From positions 1 to 64,000 of the forward strand of contig NZ_JACHEP010000016.1 of NCBI RefSeq assembly GCF_014201465.1: 64,000 bases of DNA, given 5' to 3'. The translations under genes and the position numbers were made by a program. Below are positions 18,556 through 27,633 of the stretch, one piece after another; position 1 is the stretch's first letter, and each line of letters opens with the position of its first letter. This DNA is from Anoxybacteroides tepidamans (lineage in GTDB: Bacteria > Bacillota > Bacilli > Bacillales > Anoxybacillaceae). The notes under the pieces were generated by a model. The model saw only the letters and a list, made by a program, of their open reading frames with translations. It was not told the origin of the DNA and ran no database searches.

Positions 18556-18733
18556 TGTCGACTCCCCCTTTTCCATTTCGTTACACTAAAATTATAAAAA
18601 AACGGGCGTAAACAATAAATGAAAAAAAATCAACAAATTCCCATCAAAAAAAGGCGAATGGTGTCGTTAAGATGAATCGCGTTGAAAAAGTGAGGTTTAT
18701 GTCAAAACAACTCTAATGATTCCCGCTTAACAT

Positions 18734-18820
18734 TTGACAGCTTGTTTGTTTCCAATGACAATGGAATCAATTAGCAGAGGGGGAGTGAAAGGGATGATCG
18801 ACGGTTCATCCCTTTTTCAT
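18734..18820 (+). other. Promoter-like element and terminator-like hairpin without a gene between them
   Basis: TTGACA (18734-18739), a 17-base spacer and GACAAT (18757-18762) resemble a sigma-A promoter. About 20 bases past the inferred start, AAGGGATGA pairs with TCATCCCTT around a short loop and ends in TTTTT (18789-18817). A ~50-base plus-strand RNA is possible; the hairpin may instead only face the yjbQ 3' end. The rest of 18556-18820 shows nothing recognisable. Confidence 0.25.
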
Positions 18821-19222
18821 TTATCCATTCCATACTTTCACAAAAAACGTTCGTTGGCGCGGTCCGTCATACTCGCAAAAATAAATGCCTTGCCATGTTC
18901 CTAAAAGAAGTTTTCCATTTGTAATAATGATGTGCTGAGAAGCGCCGACCGTGCTCGCTTTCATATGTGCCGCTGTATTTCCTTCCGCATGGCGATCAAG
19001 CGGATGCTCCCACGGATACGTTTCATCAAAACGCCGCATCATATCCCGCTTCACATCTGGATCAGCATTTTCGTTAATCGTAATCCCCGCCGTTGTATGC
19101 GGGCAGTAAACGAGTGCGACACCTTCTTCTATTCCTGATTTTTGTACCACTTCTTCGACGAAATGCGTAATCTCAATCATTTCATCCCTTTTCGCTGTGC
19201 GCAATGAAAAAGCTTGCAACAT
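18821..19222 (-). CDS. YjbQ family (UPF0047) protein
   Basis: This 133-residue single-domain protein has the family signature: [19 protein letters not shown] near residue 40, [14 protein letters not shown] near residue 80, [16 protein letters not shown] near the C-terminus. Members show weak thiamine-phosphate synthase activity, but their main role is unsettled. Conserved His residues probably bind a metal. The ATG at 19222 follows GGAGGGAAG. It is divergent from the MBL-fold hydrolase at 19312, with about 90 bp shared for promoters. Confidence 0.93.
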   Translation of the reverse strand: MLQAFSLRTAKRDEMIEITHFVEEVVQKSGIEEGVALVYCPHTTAGITINENADPDVKRDMMRRFDETYPWEHPLDRHAEGNTAAHMKASTVGASQHIIITNGKLLLGTWQGIYFCEYDGPRQRTFFVKVWNG

Positions 19223-19311
19223 ATTCTTCCCTCCGAATCAATCGTTTGTCAGAAAAAAGCGGTTTTTGTTACTCTTACATTATAACTCAAAGGAAAAAGG
19301 AAGGACGAGCA

Positions 19312-20262
19312 ATGAAACGATATGAAAATTTAGATCATGTTTCGACGAAAAAAACGTTTGCCGATTTTCGGCGCTGGCAACAGGAACGGAAACATAAGCA
19401 AAAAGATCTTTCATACCAAGTTCCGCACGTTGATCCGCCGGAATATAAACAACTTCATACGAATCGGTCACACCCGTTGTTGGCATGGATAGGCCATTCG
19501 ACATTTGTGATTCAACTAGGCGGTATCACGATCGTCACGGATCCCGTTTGGGCGATGCGAATGGGAACAGCTAAGAGACTGACTGCACCGGGGATTGCAA
19601 TCGACGATATGCCAAATGTAGATGTCGTGCTCATTTCCCACGGACATTACGATCATTTACATTTTGCGAGCATAAAAAAACTCAAAGGTAACCCCCGCTT
19701 TTTTGTTCCGGTTGGACTTGGCCGCTTATTCCGGCGAAGAAGATATAAAAATGTTACGGAATATTCATGGTGGGAAGAAAAGGAGTATAAAGGGGTGACA
19801 TTCACTTTTGTGCCTGCGCAGCATTGGACGAGACGGACGCTGTTTGATATGAACACGTCCCATTGGGGCGGATGGGTCATTGAAGCAGAAAGACAGCCGA
19901 CGTTTTATTTTGTGGGCGACAGCGGCTATTTTCGTGGCTTTCGCGAGATTGGCGAACGATTTTCCATTGATTATGCCCTTTTGCCGATTGGCGCTTACGA
20001 ACCGGAATGGTTTATGGGTCCGCAGCACGTCACTCCTGAAGAAGCGGTACAAGCTTTTCTTGATTGCAGGGCTAAAACATTCATTCCGATGCATTACGGC
20101 GCCTTTCGCCTTGCTGACGATACGCCGAAAGAAGCGCTTGTCCGCTTGATGGCGGAATGGCAACGCCGCCAACTCGAACCTGAGCGGTTAAAATGCTTAA
20201 AACTGGGCGAAGTGCTCGATTGTAGCTTTTCGTCTTTGCGTGAAAAAGTACCTATTTTTTAG
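19312..20262 (+). CDS. MBL-fold metal-dependent hydrolase (RomA/UlaG/NAPE-PLD-like)
   Basis: This 316-residue metallo-beta-lactamase-fold protein carries the metal motif SHGHYDHLH near residue 115, WIGHSTFVIQ near residue 60, FVGDSGYF near residue 205 and a C-terminal PMHYGAF histidine. The arrangement matches the RomA/YtnP-like and NAPE-PLD-like hydrolases, which cut lipid phosphodiester or lactone bonds; the substrate is unknown. The ATG at 19312 follows GGAAGGACG. Upstream in-frame codons reach into the divergent yjbQ 5' region and are rejected. Confidence 0.9.
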   Translation: MKRYENLDHVSTKKTFADFRRWQQERKHKQKDLSYQVPHVDPPEYKQLHTNRSHPLLAWIGHSTFVIQLGGITIVTDPVWAMRMGTAKRLTAPGIAIDDMPNVDVVLISHGHYDHLHFASIKKLKGNPRFFVPVGLGRLFRRRRYKNVTEYSWWEEKEYKGVTFTFVPAQHWTRRTLFDMNTSHWGGWVIEAERQPTFYFVGDSGYFRGFREIGERFSIDYALLPIGAYEPEWFMGPQHVTPEEAVQAFLDCRAKTFIPMHYGAFRLADDTPKEALVRLMAEWQRRQLEPERLKCLKLGEVLDCSFSSLREKVPIF

Positions 20263-20272
20263 GTGCTTTTTC
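20242..20272 (+). terminator. Terminator overlapping the MBL-hydrolase stop
   Basis: GAAAAAGTACCTA pairs with TAGGTGCTTTTTC around a short T loop; the stop codon TAG is the first triplet of the 3' arm. The T-rich arm can act as the release tract. Confidence 0.75.
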
Positions 20273-20288
20273 ATAAGGTGATTTGCCT

Positions 20289-20830
20289 CTAGTTATCGTA
20301 ACCGCAAAAGACGTACGGTTCTTCTGGCTGTTTAATCGAATGCCACGACTCGACTTGCACGTACGGAATCATCGCGTTGTACGGTTGATAATAAATCGTT
20401 GACAATTTTCCTTTAATATGAATCCTATCATCGTTTTTTAGCTTCGCCGCTTCTGGAAATGGCATCAACAGCCCATATACCCCCGAATCAGCGATGCAAT
20501 GAATGTGCCGAACCGCAACAGAAACAACTCGTTTTTGCTCGTCGTTTCATCGTGATAAACGAAGCCGTCCATCTCAACTTCTTTATCGCTGAACTCGCCT
20601 AGAAATTGATAAATCGTTTCAATCCCTTTAAATCATTTCGATCGTTTAAAACAAGCCGAGATTGTTTGGAAAACCGCACCAATTCTTTTTGCATTAAATC
20701 ATCATATCCGTCTTTGCTACAATAAATGCTTGTATCTGGACGAAGAAATTGGCGCTGTACAAACGGATTGTTCACTTTTCGCATCGAATCCGGGTATATG
20801 AAATCCTTTCGCCTTCACAATATCCGAGTC
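20289..20830 (-). pseudogene. ycgQ: Broken ycgQ-like gene (TIGR03943 family)
   Basis: Pieces of a YcgQ-type (UPF0703) protein appear in different frames on the minus strand: LLFPITTLDSDIVKAKGF, then QRQFLRPDTSIYCSKDGYDD, and finally a C-terminal PYVQVESWHSI...EPYVFCGYDN ending at the stop at 20289. Several frameshifts separate them and the membrane N-terminus is missing. In Bacillus ycgR-ycgQ form a pair of a permease and a membrane partner. Because segments are missing, this decay is real and not a single-base artefact. Confidence 0.75.
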
Positions 20831-21032
20831 AAGCGTCGTAATCGGAAACAATAGCGCCGATACAATGGAAAAGATAAATACGACATTTTATTTTTCGGCA
20901 CCACTTTTGCACCATTTCTTCCGTCACGAACATTTGAATGATTCCTGAAATAAATACACCGATTAATACAAAAGGCATCGATTCTATCAAAATACTAACA
21001 AAAATCGTGTTCAGCTGCAGAAAGGACTTCAT
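20831..21032 (-). pseudogene. ycgR: N-terminal remnant of a ycgR-like permease (UPF0718)
   Basis: From an ATG at 21032 about 45 residues match the start of UPF0718 permeases (FLQLNTIFVSILIESMPFVLIGVFISGIIQMF then VTEEMV). After that the frame runs straight into YcgQ-like sequence near position 20880, so roughly 250 residues of the permease and the ycgQ start have been deleted. The remnant is not expected to function. Confidence 0.7.
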
Positions 21033-21134
21033 CTTGCCCACATTCTCCTTTAAGTGATGAAAATAGGAGCTACAACCGTTCATGTTATCATGAATTATCA
21101 TTTGTTTTCATGAGAAATTGATGAAATTTTGCCA

Positions 21135-21166
21135 TAAAAAAACGGAGCATTCTCTGCCCCGTTTTT
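21135..21166 (-). terminator. Terminator of the fructose operon
   Basis: On the minus strand ACGGGGCA pairs with TGCTCCGT (one G-T pair) around a 5-base loop, followed by seven T. Confidence 0.9.
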
Positions 21167-21178
21167 TCTCTTCATCTA

Positions 21179-23044
21179 TTATTCTTTCACTTCTTTTTTC
21201 CATAATCCGACCATAAGTGCTGTGACAACCGAACCGATTAAAATCGCAAGCACGTATAACCATGCACTTCCTTTGACGATCGGGATGACGAAAATGCCGC
21301 CGTGCGGTGCTGGGAGACCGATGCCAAACAACATCGTTAACGCTCCGGCAATGGCAGAACCGACAATGATCGAAGGAATGACACGTACTGGGTCGGCTGC
21401 TGCGAATGGAATCGCCCCTTCGGTAATAAACGACGCTCCCATAATGTAGCACGTTTTTCCTGCTTCACGCTCTGCTTTTGTAAATTTATTTTTGAAGAAT
21501 GTCGTCGCTAGCGCTAACCCTAACGGCGGCACCATTCCGCCCGCCATAATCGCTGCATGCGGCGCATAGTTTCCGGCATCAATCATCGCAAGACCGAATG
21601 TAAAGGCTGCTTTATTAATTGGACCGCCCATATCGACCGCCATCATTCCGCCAAGAATTAAGCCTAATAATACGAGGTTTCCTGTCCCCATATTGGAAAG
21701 CCACTGTTTCATTCCGTCGTTTAATGCTTTGACCGGGTCAATGACGACATACATCATCACAAGACCTGTCAATAACACACCGAATAACGGATAAATAAGT
21801 ACCGGTTTAATTCCTTCAAGCGATTGCGGCAACCCGCTAAACGCTTTCTTTAACCCAACGACTAAATAACCTGCTAGGAATCCGGCAATTAACCCTCCTA
21901 AAAAGCCGGCGCCACCATTCGCTGCCATAAATCCGCCAACCATCCCCGGTGCAAATCCCGGCCGGTCCGCAATGCTCATCGCAATAAACCCTGCAAGCAC
22001 AGGAACCATTAATGCAAACGCGCTGCCACCGCCAATGTCCATCAACGCTTTTGCAATTGGATTAAACGACGGATCTTTCGGGTCAAACGCTTTAATACCG
22101 AAAATGAACGAAATTGCAATTAAAATCCCGCCACCAACAACGAACGGAAGCATGTTCGATACGCCGTTCATCAAATGTTTATAAAACCCGGTGCGCCCTT
22201 TCGCTTGCGGTGTTTCGATTTTCGTCCCGCTTCCTTGATAAATTGGTGCCTCTTGCTTTAACGCTTGTTCAATCAGCTGGTCTGGTTTACGAATCGCTTG
22301 CGCCACCGGCACTTGAATGACATGTTTCCCACGGAAACGTTCCATTTCCACTTGTTTGTCGGCCGCCACAATGACCGCAACCGCTTCTTCAATATCTTTG
22401 GCAGTTAATTCATTTTTCACACCGCTTGAACCGTTCGTTTCAACTTTAATGTCGACGTTCATTTCGTTTGCTTTTGCTTTTAGTGCATCAGCAGCCATAT
22501 ACGTATGTGCAATTCCGGTCGGGCAAGCTGTCACCGCGACGATTTTCTTTTTCGCCGAAGAAACTGTTTCGTTATTTTCATTTTGTACTTCCGCTTCTTT
22601 TTGGCGAATCATATCAAGCAGCTCCTTTTCGGTTGAAGCGCTTTCAATCCGTGCACGAAACGACGCATCCATCAACATCGATGATAGGCGAGCGAGCGCT
22701 TCTAAATGCGTATTATCTGCTCCCGTAGGCGCTGCGATCATAAAAAACAAGTGGCTCGGTTTTCCGTCTAGCGCATCATAATCAATTCCGCTTTTGGAGC
22801 GGCCGAACGCCACAGCCGGCCGTTTCACCGCTGCTGTTTTCGCGTGCGGAATCGCAATCCCATCGCCAACTCCTGTCGTACTTTGCGCTTCGCGGGCAAA
22901 AATCGCCTCTTTAAACGCTTTCAAATCATTCAATACGCCCGCTTGCTCAAACTTTTGGGCAAGTTCATCAATCACTTCTTCTTTCGTTCTCGCTTTAATA
23001 TCGAGAACGATCGTTTCTTTGGTTAATAAATCCGTTATTTTCAT
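21179..23044 (-). CDS. fruA: PTS fructose-specific transporter IIABC
   Basis: This 621-residue membrane transporter phosphorylates fructose to fructose 1-phosphate on uptake. Domains in order: IIA (residues ~1-145, GIAIPHAKT with the phospho-histidine), IIB (~165-265, VTACPTGIAHTYMAADAL with the catalytic cysteine), and IIC (~280-620) with about nine membrane helices and GGPINKAAFTFG. The ATG at 23044 is correctly spaced from AAGGAGGG; the ATG at 23050 is only two bases from it. It is the last gene of fruR-fruK-fruA. Confidence 0.97.
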   Translation of the reverse strand: MKITDLLTKETIVLDIKARTKEEVIDELAQKFEQAGVLNDLKAFKEAIFAREAQSTTGVGDGIAIPHAKTAAVKRPAVAFGRSKSGIDYDALDGKPSHLFFMIAAPTGADNTHLEALARLSSMLMDASFRARIESASTEKELLDMIRQKEAEVQNENNETVSSAKKKIVAVTACPTGIAHTYMAADALKAKANEMNVDIKVETNGSSGVKNELTAKDIEEAVAVIVAADKQVEMERFRGKHVIQVPVAQAIRKPDQLIEQALKQEAPIYQGSGTKIETPQAKGRTGFYKHLMNGVSNMLPFVVGGGILIAISFIFGIKAFDPKDPSFNPIAKALMDIGGGSAFALMVPVLAGFIAMSIADRPGFAPGMVGGFMAANGGAGFLGGLIAGFLAGYLVVGLKKAFSGLPQSLEGIKPVLIYPLFGVLLTGLVMMYVVIDPVKALNDGMKQWLSNMGTGNLVLLGLILGGMMAVDMGGPINKAAFTFGLAMIDAGNYAPHAAIMAGGMVPPLGLALATTFFKNKFTKAEREAGKTCYIMGASFITEGAIPFAAADPVRVIPSIIVGSAIAGALTMLFGIGLPAPHGGIFVIPIVKGSAWLYVLAILIGSVVTALMVGLWKKEVKE

Positions 23045-23058
23045 ATGCATGGCCCTCC

Positions 23059-23970
23059 TTATACGCGAGTGACTTTGACTTCATGAAGCAATTGCTCTAC
23101 GTTTTCTTTCGTGCATAAATCTTCAGAAAATGCGGTAGCACTGCCTGTAGCGACGCTATAAGCAAATGCCTTTTCAACGCTTTTGCCGCTTGTATACGCC
23201 GCTAAAAATCCTGCAACCATCGAATCGCCTGCACCGACCGAATTTCTGACCACTCCTTTTGGCGCTTCGGCAAACAACGTGACTTCTTTGTTAAAAAAGA
23301 AGGCGCCGTCACCTGCCATCGAAACAATCACGTTTTCTACGCCTAACTCGACGAGCCGGCGTCCGTATACAATCGCGTCCGCTTTTGAATGAAGAACTGT
23401 ATCAAACAATTCCCCCAGCTCTTTATGATTCGGTTTAACTAAAAACGGTTTTGCTTCGATCAATTGTTTTAAAGCCGGACCGCTCGTATCCACTACCACT
23501 TTGACATTTGCTTCTTTCGCTGTTTTGACGATTTTACCGTAAAAACCGCTTGGAAGCGATGAAGGAATGCTTCCTGCTAAGACAAGAACATCATCGGGCT
23601 GCAAAGACTGAATCTTTCCCATTAATTCGTCGGCAAACTCCGGAGAAATCGTCGGCCCTTGCCCATTAATTTCCGTTTCTTCCCCAGATTTCAATTTAAT
23701 ATTAATTCGCGTATCTCCAAGTACTTTGACAAAATCAAACCGAATGTTTTCCCGGCTTAATTCCTGTTCAATAAACGCCCCTGTAAACCCGCCGACAAAT
23801 CCGAAAGCGGTGTTGTCGACTCCGAGTCGCTTCAGCACACGGGATACGTTAATTCCTTTTCCTCCAGGAAATATAACGGTATGAGTTGCTCGATTCAATT
23901 CGCCAATTCGAAAATCATCGACTTTCATCACATAATCAACAGAAGGATTGAGTGTACATGTATAAATCAT
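23059..23970 (-). CDS. fruK: 1-phosphofructokinase
   Basis: This 303-residue PfkB-family kinase converts fructose 1-phosphate to fructose 1,6-bisphosphate with ATP. The substrate-end motif FPGGKGINVSRVLKRLG is near residue 35, and the catalytic anion-hole motif NSVGAGDSMVAGF, with the base Asp, is near residue 250. LAGSIPSSLP is typical of FruK. Its ATG overlaps the fruR stop (4-base overlap), so translation is probably coupled. Confidence 0.97.
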   Translation of the reverse strand: MIYTCTLNPSVDYVMKVDDFRIGELNRATHTVIFPGGKGINVSRVLKRLGVDNTAFGFVGGFTGAFIEQELSRENIRFDFVKVLGDTRINIKLKSGEETEINGQGPTISPEFADELMGKIQSLQPDDVLVLAGSIPSSLPSGFYGKIVKTAKEANVKVVVDTSGPALKQLIEAKPFLVKPNHKELGELFDTVLHSKADAIVYGRRLVELGVENVIVSMAGDGAFFFNKEVTLFAEAPKGVVRNSVGAGDSMVAGFLAAYTSGKSVEKAFAYSVATGSATAFSEDLCTKENVEQLLHEVKVTRV

Positions 23971-24719
23971 TTTTTCACAACCTCGATTGCTGTTTTGGCT
24001 TCATATAGTTCTAATAGTTCATTATCTAATTCGTCCGTAATAATCGTCGCATCTTGCAAATCCGCAATTTTGGCAAACGTGCTTTCATTCATTTTCGAAT
24101 GATCAGCTAACACATATGCTTGCCGCGAAAGTTTAATGGCTAAACTTTTGACCATCGCTTCTTCTGGATCTGGCGTCGTGTATCCATATTCAAGATGAAT
24201 GCCGTTAACACCGATAAAACATTTATCAAAACTATAATTTTCTAATGAATTCAATGCTCCACGGCCAATTAACGCTTTCGTTTTCTTTTTAATAAATCCG
24301 CCAAGCAAATATGTCGGAATATCTTTTTCCAACAACGCTTCTAAATGGGTAACTCCGTTTGTAACGACAACAATATCTTTGGCATTCAAATACGGAATCA
24401 TTTCAAGCGTCGTCGTTCCTGCATCTAAATAAATGCAATCGCCATTTTGAACGAAACGAGCTGCATACTGCGCAATCATTCGTTTTTCTTGAATGTTTTT
24501 CGTTGATTTTTCAAGAACGCTTAACTCTTCCCTTTTTTGATGTAATAAAGCGGCACCACCGTGAACGCGACGCAGCTTTTTCTCTTTCTCCAGCTGGCTT
24601 AAATCACGACGAATCGTCGATTCCGAAGAAGAAGTTGCCTCGACTAATTCCTGCAATTTCACCACTTTTTTTTCCGCCAATAAGTCTAAAATGAGGCGAT
24701 GCCGTTCCTCCGTCAGCAC
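23967..24719 (-). CDS. fruR: DeoR-family repressor of the fructose operon
   Basis: This 250-residue regulator has an N-terminal DeoR winged helix (EERHRLILDLLAEKKVVKLQEL, then STIRRDLSQLEKEKKLRRVHGG, residues ~5-57) and a C-terminal sugar-phosphate sensor (DAGTTTLEMIPYL, VVTNGVTH, ADHSKMNESTFAKI). Fructose 1-phosphate or a related phosphate is the expected inducer. The start is GTG at 24719 after GGGGGTG. It is first in its operon and has phased TCAAAAA repeats upstream, the likely operator. Confidence 0.93.
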   Translation of the reverse strand: MLTEERHRLILDLLAEKKVVKLQELVEATSSSESTIRRDLSQLEKEKKLRRVHGGAALLHQKREELSVLEKSTKNIQEKRMIAQYAARFVQNGDCIYLDAGTTTLEMIPYLNAKDIVVVTNGVTHLEALLEKDIPTYLLGGFIKKKTKALIGRGALNSLENYSFDKCFIGVNGIHLEYGYTTPDPEEAMVKSLAIKLSRQAYVLADHSKMNESTFAKIADLQDATIITDELDNELLELYEAKTAIEVVKK

Positions 24720-24742
24720 CTTGTCACCCCCTCATCCAATAG

Positions 24743-24791
24743 AGTGAACCGTTTACATCCTTATCATATCGTAATAGTTTTCAAAAATCAA
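24743..24791 (-). promoter_or_regulatory. fruR promoter with a cre-like element
   Basis: On the minus strand TTGATT (24791-24786), a 17-base spacer and TATGAT (24768-24763) give a start near 24756. TGTAAACGGTTCA over the start resembles a catabolite-responsive element, but its second half is one base out of register, so CcpA control is only possible. Confidence 0.55.
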
Positions 24792-24849
24792 TCAAAAACA
24801 TTCATTTACAATCAAAAAATATCACTTTTATTAAAAAAACGTTCAAAAA
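24781..24849. repeat. Helically phased TCAAAAA repeats, probable FruR operator
   Basis: TCAAAAA occurs at 24781, 24792, 24812 and 24843, all in the same orientation. The spacings of 11, 20 and 31 bp are close to whole DNA turns, so all copies face the same side of the helix. They flank and overlap the -35 region of fruR. Confidence 0.55.
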
Positions 24850-24861
24850 CGATCGTTTTCT

Positions 24862-24894
24862 ATAAAAATAAAAACACCTGCCATCGGCAAGTGC
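24862..24894 (-). terminator. Terminator of the GGDEF/HD-GYP gene
   Basis: On the minus strand CACTTGCC pairs with GGCAGGTG around a 3-base loop (one G-T pair), then TTTTTATTTTT. Confidence 0.88.
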
Positions 24895-24902
24895 TTCACC
24901 GT

Positions 24903-26711
24903 TTAACCGAACATTTGCTCCTTTATACGCGGCAAATATCTCGATTCAATCAATTCAATAAACTTTTCCGCATAGACAGGGTCAAACTGCGTGCCTGCGC
25001 AGCGCCGCAATTCAACGACCGCTTCTTCGAACGTTTTCGTGCGCTGGTACGGCCGTTCGGTCGTCATCGCATCAAACGAGTCGATGACACATAACACGCG
25101 GGCTAATTTCGGAATCTCTTCACCTTTTAGTCCGTACGGATAGCCTTTCCCATCATAACGTTCATGGTGCAATTCAACAAGCGGGAGTACATCTTCAAAT
25201 CGCTTTTCTGTCGATAAAATTTCCTTTCCCCAAATCACATGCTTTTTAATAATCTCCCATTCATGTTGCTCTAATTTTCCTTTTTTATTCAAAATATCAC
25301 GCGGGATTTCCAACTTTCCGATATCGTGAATAAGCGCTCCTAAAATTAATGTTTGTTTTTCATGATCGGTTAAATCGAGCCGTTCACTCATTTCAAGCGC
25401 ATACGTAAACACGCGCTTGCTATGGCGATACGTATAGACATCTTTGGATAAAAAAATTTTGACTTGTTGTTCCAGCGCATCTAAATCTTCTTTAAATTCT
25501 AGTACGCTTAACGAAATGTTATGTTCATCAAAAATTTGCACGTTGTTTTTCCCTTGTGCTTTCGCATAATAAAGCGCTTGGTCTGCTTTATGAATTAACT
25601 CACCGCTATCATACATTCCCCTTTCCGCTTCAACAATCCCGCATGAAAAGGAAAGACAACGGTAAGGAATATATTCAACGCCAGTAAAATATGTATCATT
25701 CACTTGCTTACGCAATCGGTTCAAGAACAAAAACGCTTCTTCTTTCGTTGTGTTTGGCATTAAAATGGCAAATTCTTCGCCACCGTACCGCGCCACCACA
25801 TAGTTCGTCCCTTTCGTTTCCGCCTGCAGCAAATCACCAAAAAATTTCAACAACTCATCGCCTTGAAGATGGCCGTTGCAATCGTTATATTTTTTAAAAT
25901 CGTCCAAATCTAACATAGCAAGGGAGAGGGAAAGATTTGACAACTTAGAATTTCGAAAATAATCAATTAATAATTCCTTGAAATATCCATGGTTATATAA
26001 CCCTGTAAGATAATCTTTGTTCGCTCGCTCTGATGCCTCTTGATACAAATAAAGAAACTTTCGCAATATGATAGATAAAATCACTACCAAAACTGTAAAT
26101 AAAAATAATCCAAAATATCTTTGCTCATATAATAAAATCGCTAAAACAAGCGATAACAATAAAGTAACTAAATACCCAACAAATGATTCCAGAAGAACTC
26201 CCATGTTAAATGTTTCAAATTTACTACCTAAAAAAACAAAAAGTAAAAACATTAATCCAATATTTATCAAAAAGTATGCAACTAAGCTTACCATATAAGG
26301 AAACAAATTATAGACATCCACTTCCCCTATACGACCACCAAAAAATACAAATGAGTAATAGGCACCTACAATCATAATAGAATACATGGAAAAATTAAAA
26401 AGATGTTTCCACCATAGCATCTTTCGCTTATAAACAAATTCAACAAAACAACTAATAAATAAAACATTTAGTGCCAAATCGATATCATATAAAAATAAAA
26501 TAGCTAAAAAAATTGCTGAGTCCATTGAAAATGAATTATCCTTCGGAGGAAGAGTAATCAAAAATTTGTTCAGTAGAATAACAGATCCAGACATAATATA
26601 AATGAAAACCCAATCCTCAAGGGATTGAGTTCTGAAGTTACTTTTAATAAAAAAAACCGTTAATCCGATGGATGATATGGCTGTTAAATACAATTTTAAA
26701 TTAGTTTTCAT
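24903..26711 (-). CDS. Membrane GGDEF plus HD-GYP protein (c-di-GMP synthesis and breakdown)
   Basis: This 602-residue protein has about seven N-terminal membrane helices (residues ~10-215), a GGDEF domain (~235-395) with an intact active site RYGGEEFAIL, and a C-terminal HD-GYP domain (~415-595) with HDIGK, an HHERYDGKGYPYGL motif and VIDSFDAMTT. The GGDEF site looks competent and the HD-GYP metal ligands are present, so both making and degrading c-di-GMP are possible; the net activity cannot be read from sequence. The ATG at 26711 is preferred to a TTG at 26717. It has its own terminator and faces no partner gene. Confidence 0.93.
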   Translation of the reverse strand: MKTNLKLYLTAISSIGLTVFFIKSNFRTQSLEDWVFIYIMSGSVILLNKFLITLPPKDNSFSMDSAIFLAILFLYDIDLALNVLFISCFVEFVYKRKMLWWKHLFNFSMYSIMIVGAYYSFVFFGGRIGEVDVYNLFPYMVSLVAYFLINIGLMFLLFVFLGSKFETFNMGVLLESFVGYLVTLLLSLVLAILLYEQRYFGLFLFTVLVVILSIILRKFLYLYQEASERANKDYLTGLYNHGYFKELLIDYFRNSKLSNLSLSLAMLDLDDFKKYNDCNGHLQGDELLKFFGDLLQAETKGTNYVVARYGGEEFAILMPNTTKEEAFLFLNRLRKQVNDTYFTGVEYIPYRCLSFSCGIVEAERGMYDSGELIHKADQALYYAKAQGKNNVQIFDEHNISLSVLEFKEDLDALEQQVKIFLSKDVYTYRHSKRVFTYALEMSERLDLTDHEKQTLILGALIHDIGKLEIPRDILNKKGKLEQHEWEIIKKHVIWGKEILSTEKRFEDVLPLVELHHERYDGKGYPYGLKGEEIPKLARVLCVIDSFDAMTTERPYQRTKTFEEAVVELRRCAGTQFDPVYAEKFIELIESRYLPRIKEQMFG

Positions 26712-26795
26712 TATCAAATCACTCTCAGTCTAAAATCGTACCAATAACCAATACATAAAGGAATCTTTTTTCACACTTTATATCGGTTAAGTTGA

Positions 26796-26885
26796 TTATT
26801 GGATTTTATATCCCGACGTCAATGCCACAATCACCGAACCGATAATAAACAGATTGATCAATACTTGTTTCATTTTTACTTTCAT
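26796..26885 (-). CDS. 29-residue single-helix membrane peptide
   Basis: A small gene with AGGAGGAAAAAGAA directly before its ATG at 26885. The product starts with four basic residues in its first six and has one hydrophobic helix (VLINLFIIGSVIVALTSG), ending at TAA (26796-26798). I do not know the family. It lies 30 bp downstream of the DUF5317 gene on the same strand, so the two are probably co-transcribed. Confidence 0.55.
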   Translation of the reverse strand: MKVKMKQVLINLFIIGSVIVALTSGYKIQ

Positions 26886-26915
26886 TTCTTTTTCCTCCTC
26901 ATATTATCATAATTT

Positions 26916-27491
26916 TTATTGATTCGCAGGAACAGCCTTTGTTTCATCTTTTGTTGCGCCTACCATTAGATGCTGCACAAAGAGGAATGCTCCTACGTTC
27001 ATCACAACATCGCCAATGCTGATGACTTGTTGGCGCGGGTATGGTGGCGATAGTGGAATGATGTCGCCTAAAAACGGAAGCCATGTCGATGATGTAATCG
27101 CTTCATGTTTTCCGTATACCCCTGCCTTGAGCGCTTCTATATACTCACGGCCAAGAAATTGCGCTGCTTCGACCGAAACAGGCATTCTTCCACCGTTAAG
27201 TACCATAACGATAAAGTTTAGTAACACGCCGGCAAAGATGACCATAAACCCTGGTTGATGGCGATTCAACCATAGAAAAACGAGCCCAGTTGCATAAATC
27301 GCTATAAACATGCCATTGCTTAATTTTGCAACGATCTCTATTTTATTTTGCAATATAAAAATGAAAATTTCAATCACTAATAAGATCGGAAACAGCCAGC
27401 CGCCGCGCAGCTTCATCTCCGCGATTCCTTTTAAATTTCCGCCGCGAAAAAAGCCGATTAATAATGATAAAATAATGCCATCATAGACCAT
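26916..27491 (-). CDS. DUF5317 family membrane protein
   Basis: This 191-residue protein has about five hydrophobic helices and the DUF5317 pattern: a start with LSLLIGFFRGGN, LNRHQPGFMVIFAGVLLNFIVM, NGGRMPVSVEAA and GDVVMNVGAFLFVQ. Its function is unknown. The ATG at 27491 follows GGGAGAACGACAA; codons further upstream lack a Shine-Dalgarno. It is followed by the 29-residue peptide gene. Confidence 0.85.
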   Translation of the reverse strand: MVYDGIILSLLIGFFRGGNLKGIAEMKLRGGWLFPILLVIEIFIFILQNKIEIVAKLSNGMFIAIYATGLVFLWLNRHQPGFMVIFAGVLLNFIVMVLNGGRMPVSVEAAQFLGREYIEALKAGVYGKHEAITSSTWLPFLGDIIPLSPPYPRQQVISIGDVVMNVGAFLFVQHLMVGATKDETKAVPANQ

Positions 27492-27633
27492 TTGTCGTTC
27501 TCCCTTGGTCGTCCATAACCTAGATTGTTCGTGAAATTTAATGTTTTCTATATATACCAAAAATTATGTCATTCACGTTTATTAAATCTATTTTTCTACT
27601 ATTTTGTAAATAGGTCTTTATACCTAATTCAAC

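Noticed and set aside
24743-24758. Full catabolite-responsive element at fruR
   Set aside because: The left half fits, but the right half is displaced by one base, so it is described only as cre-like within the promoter feature.
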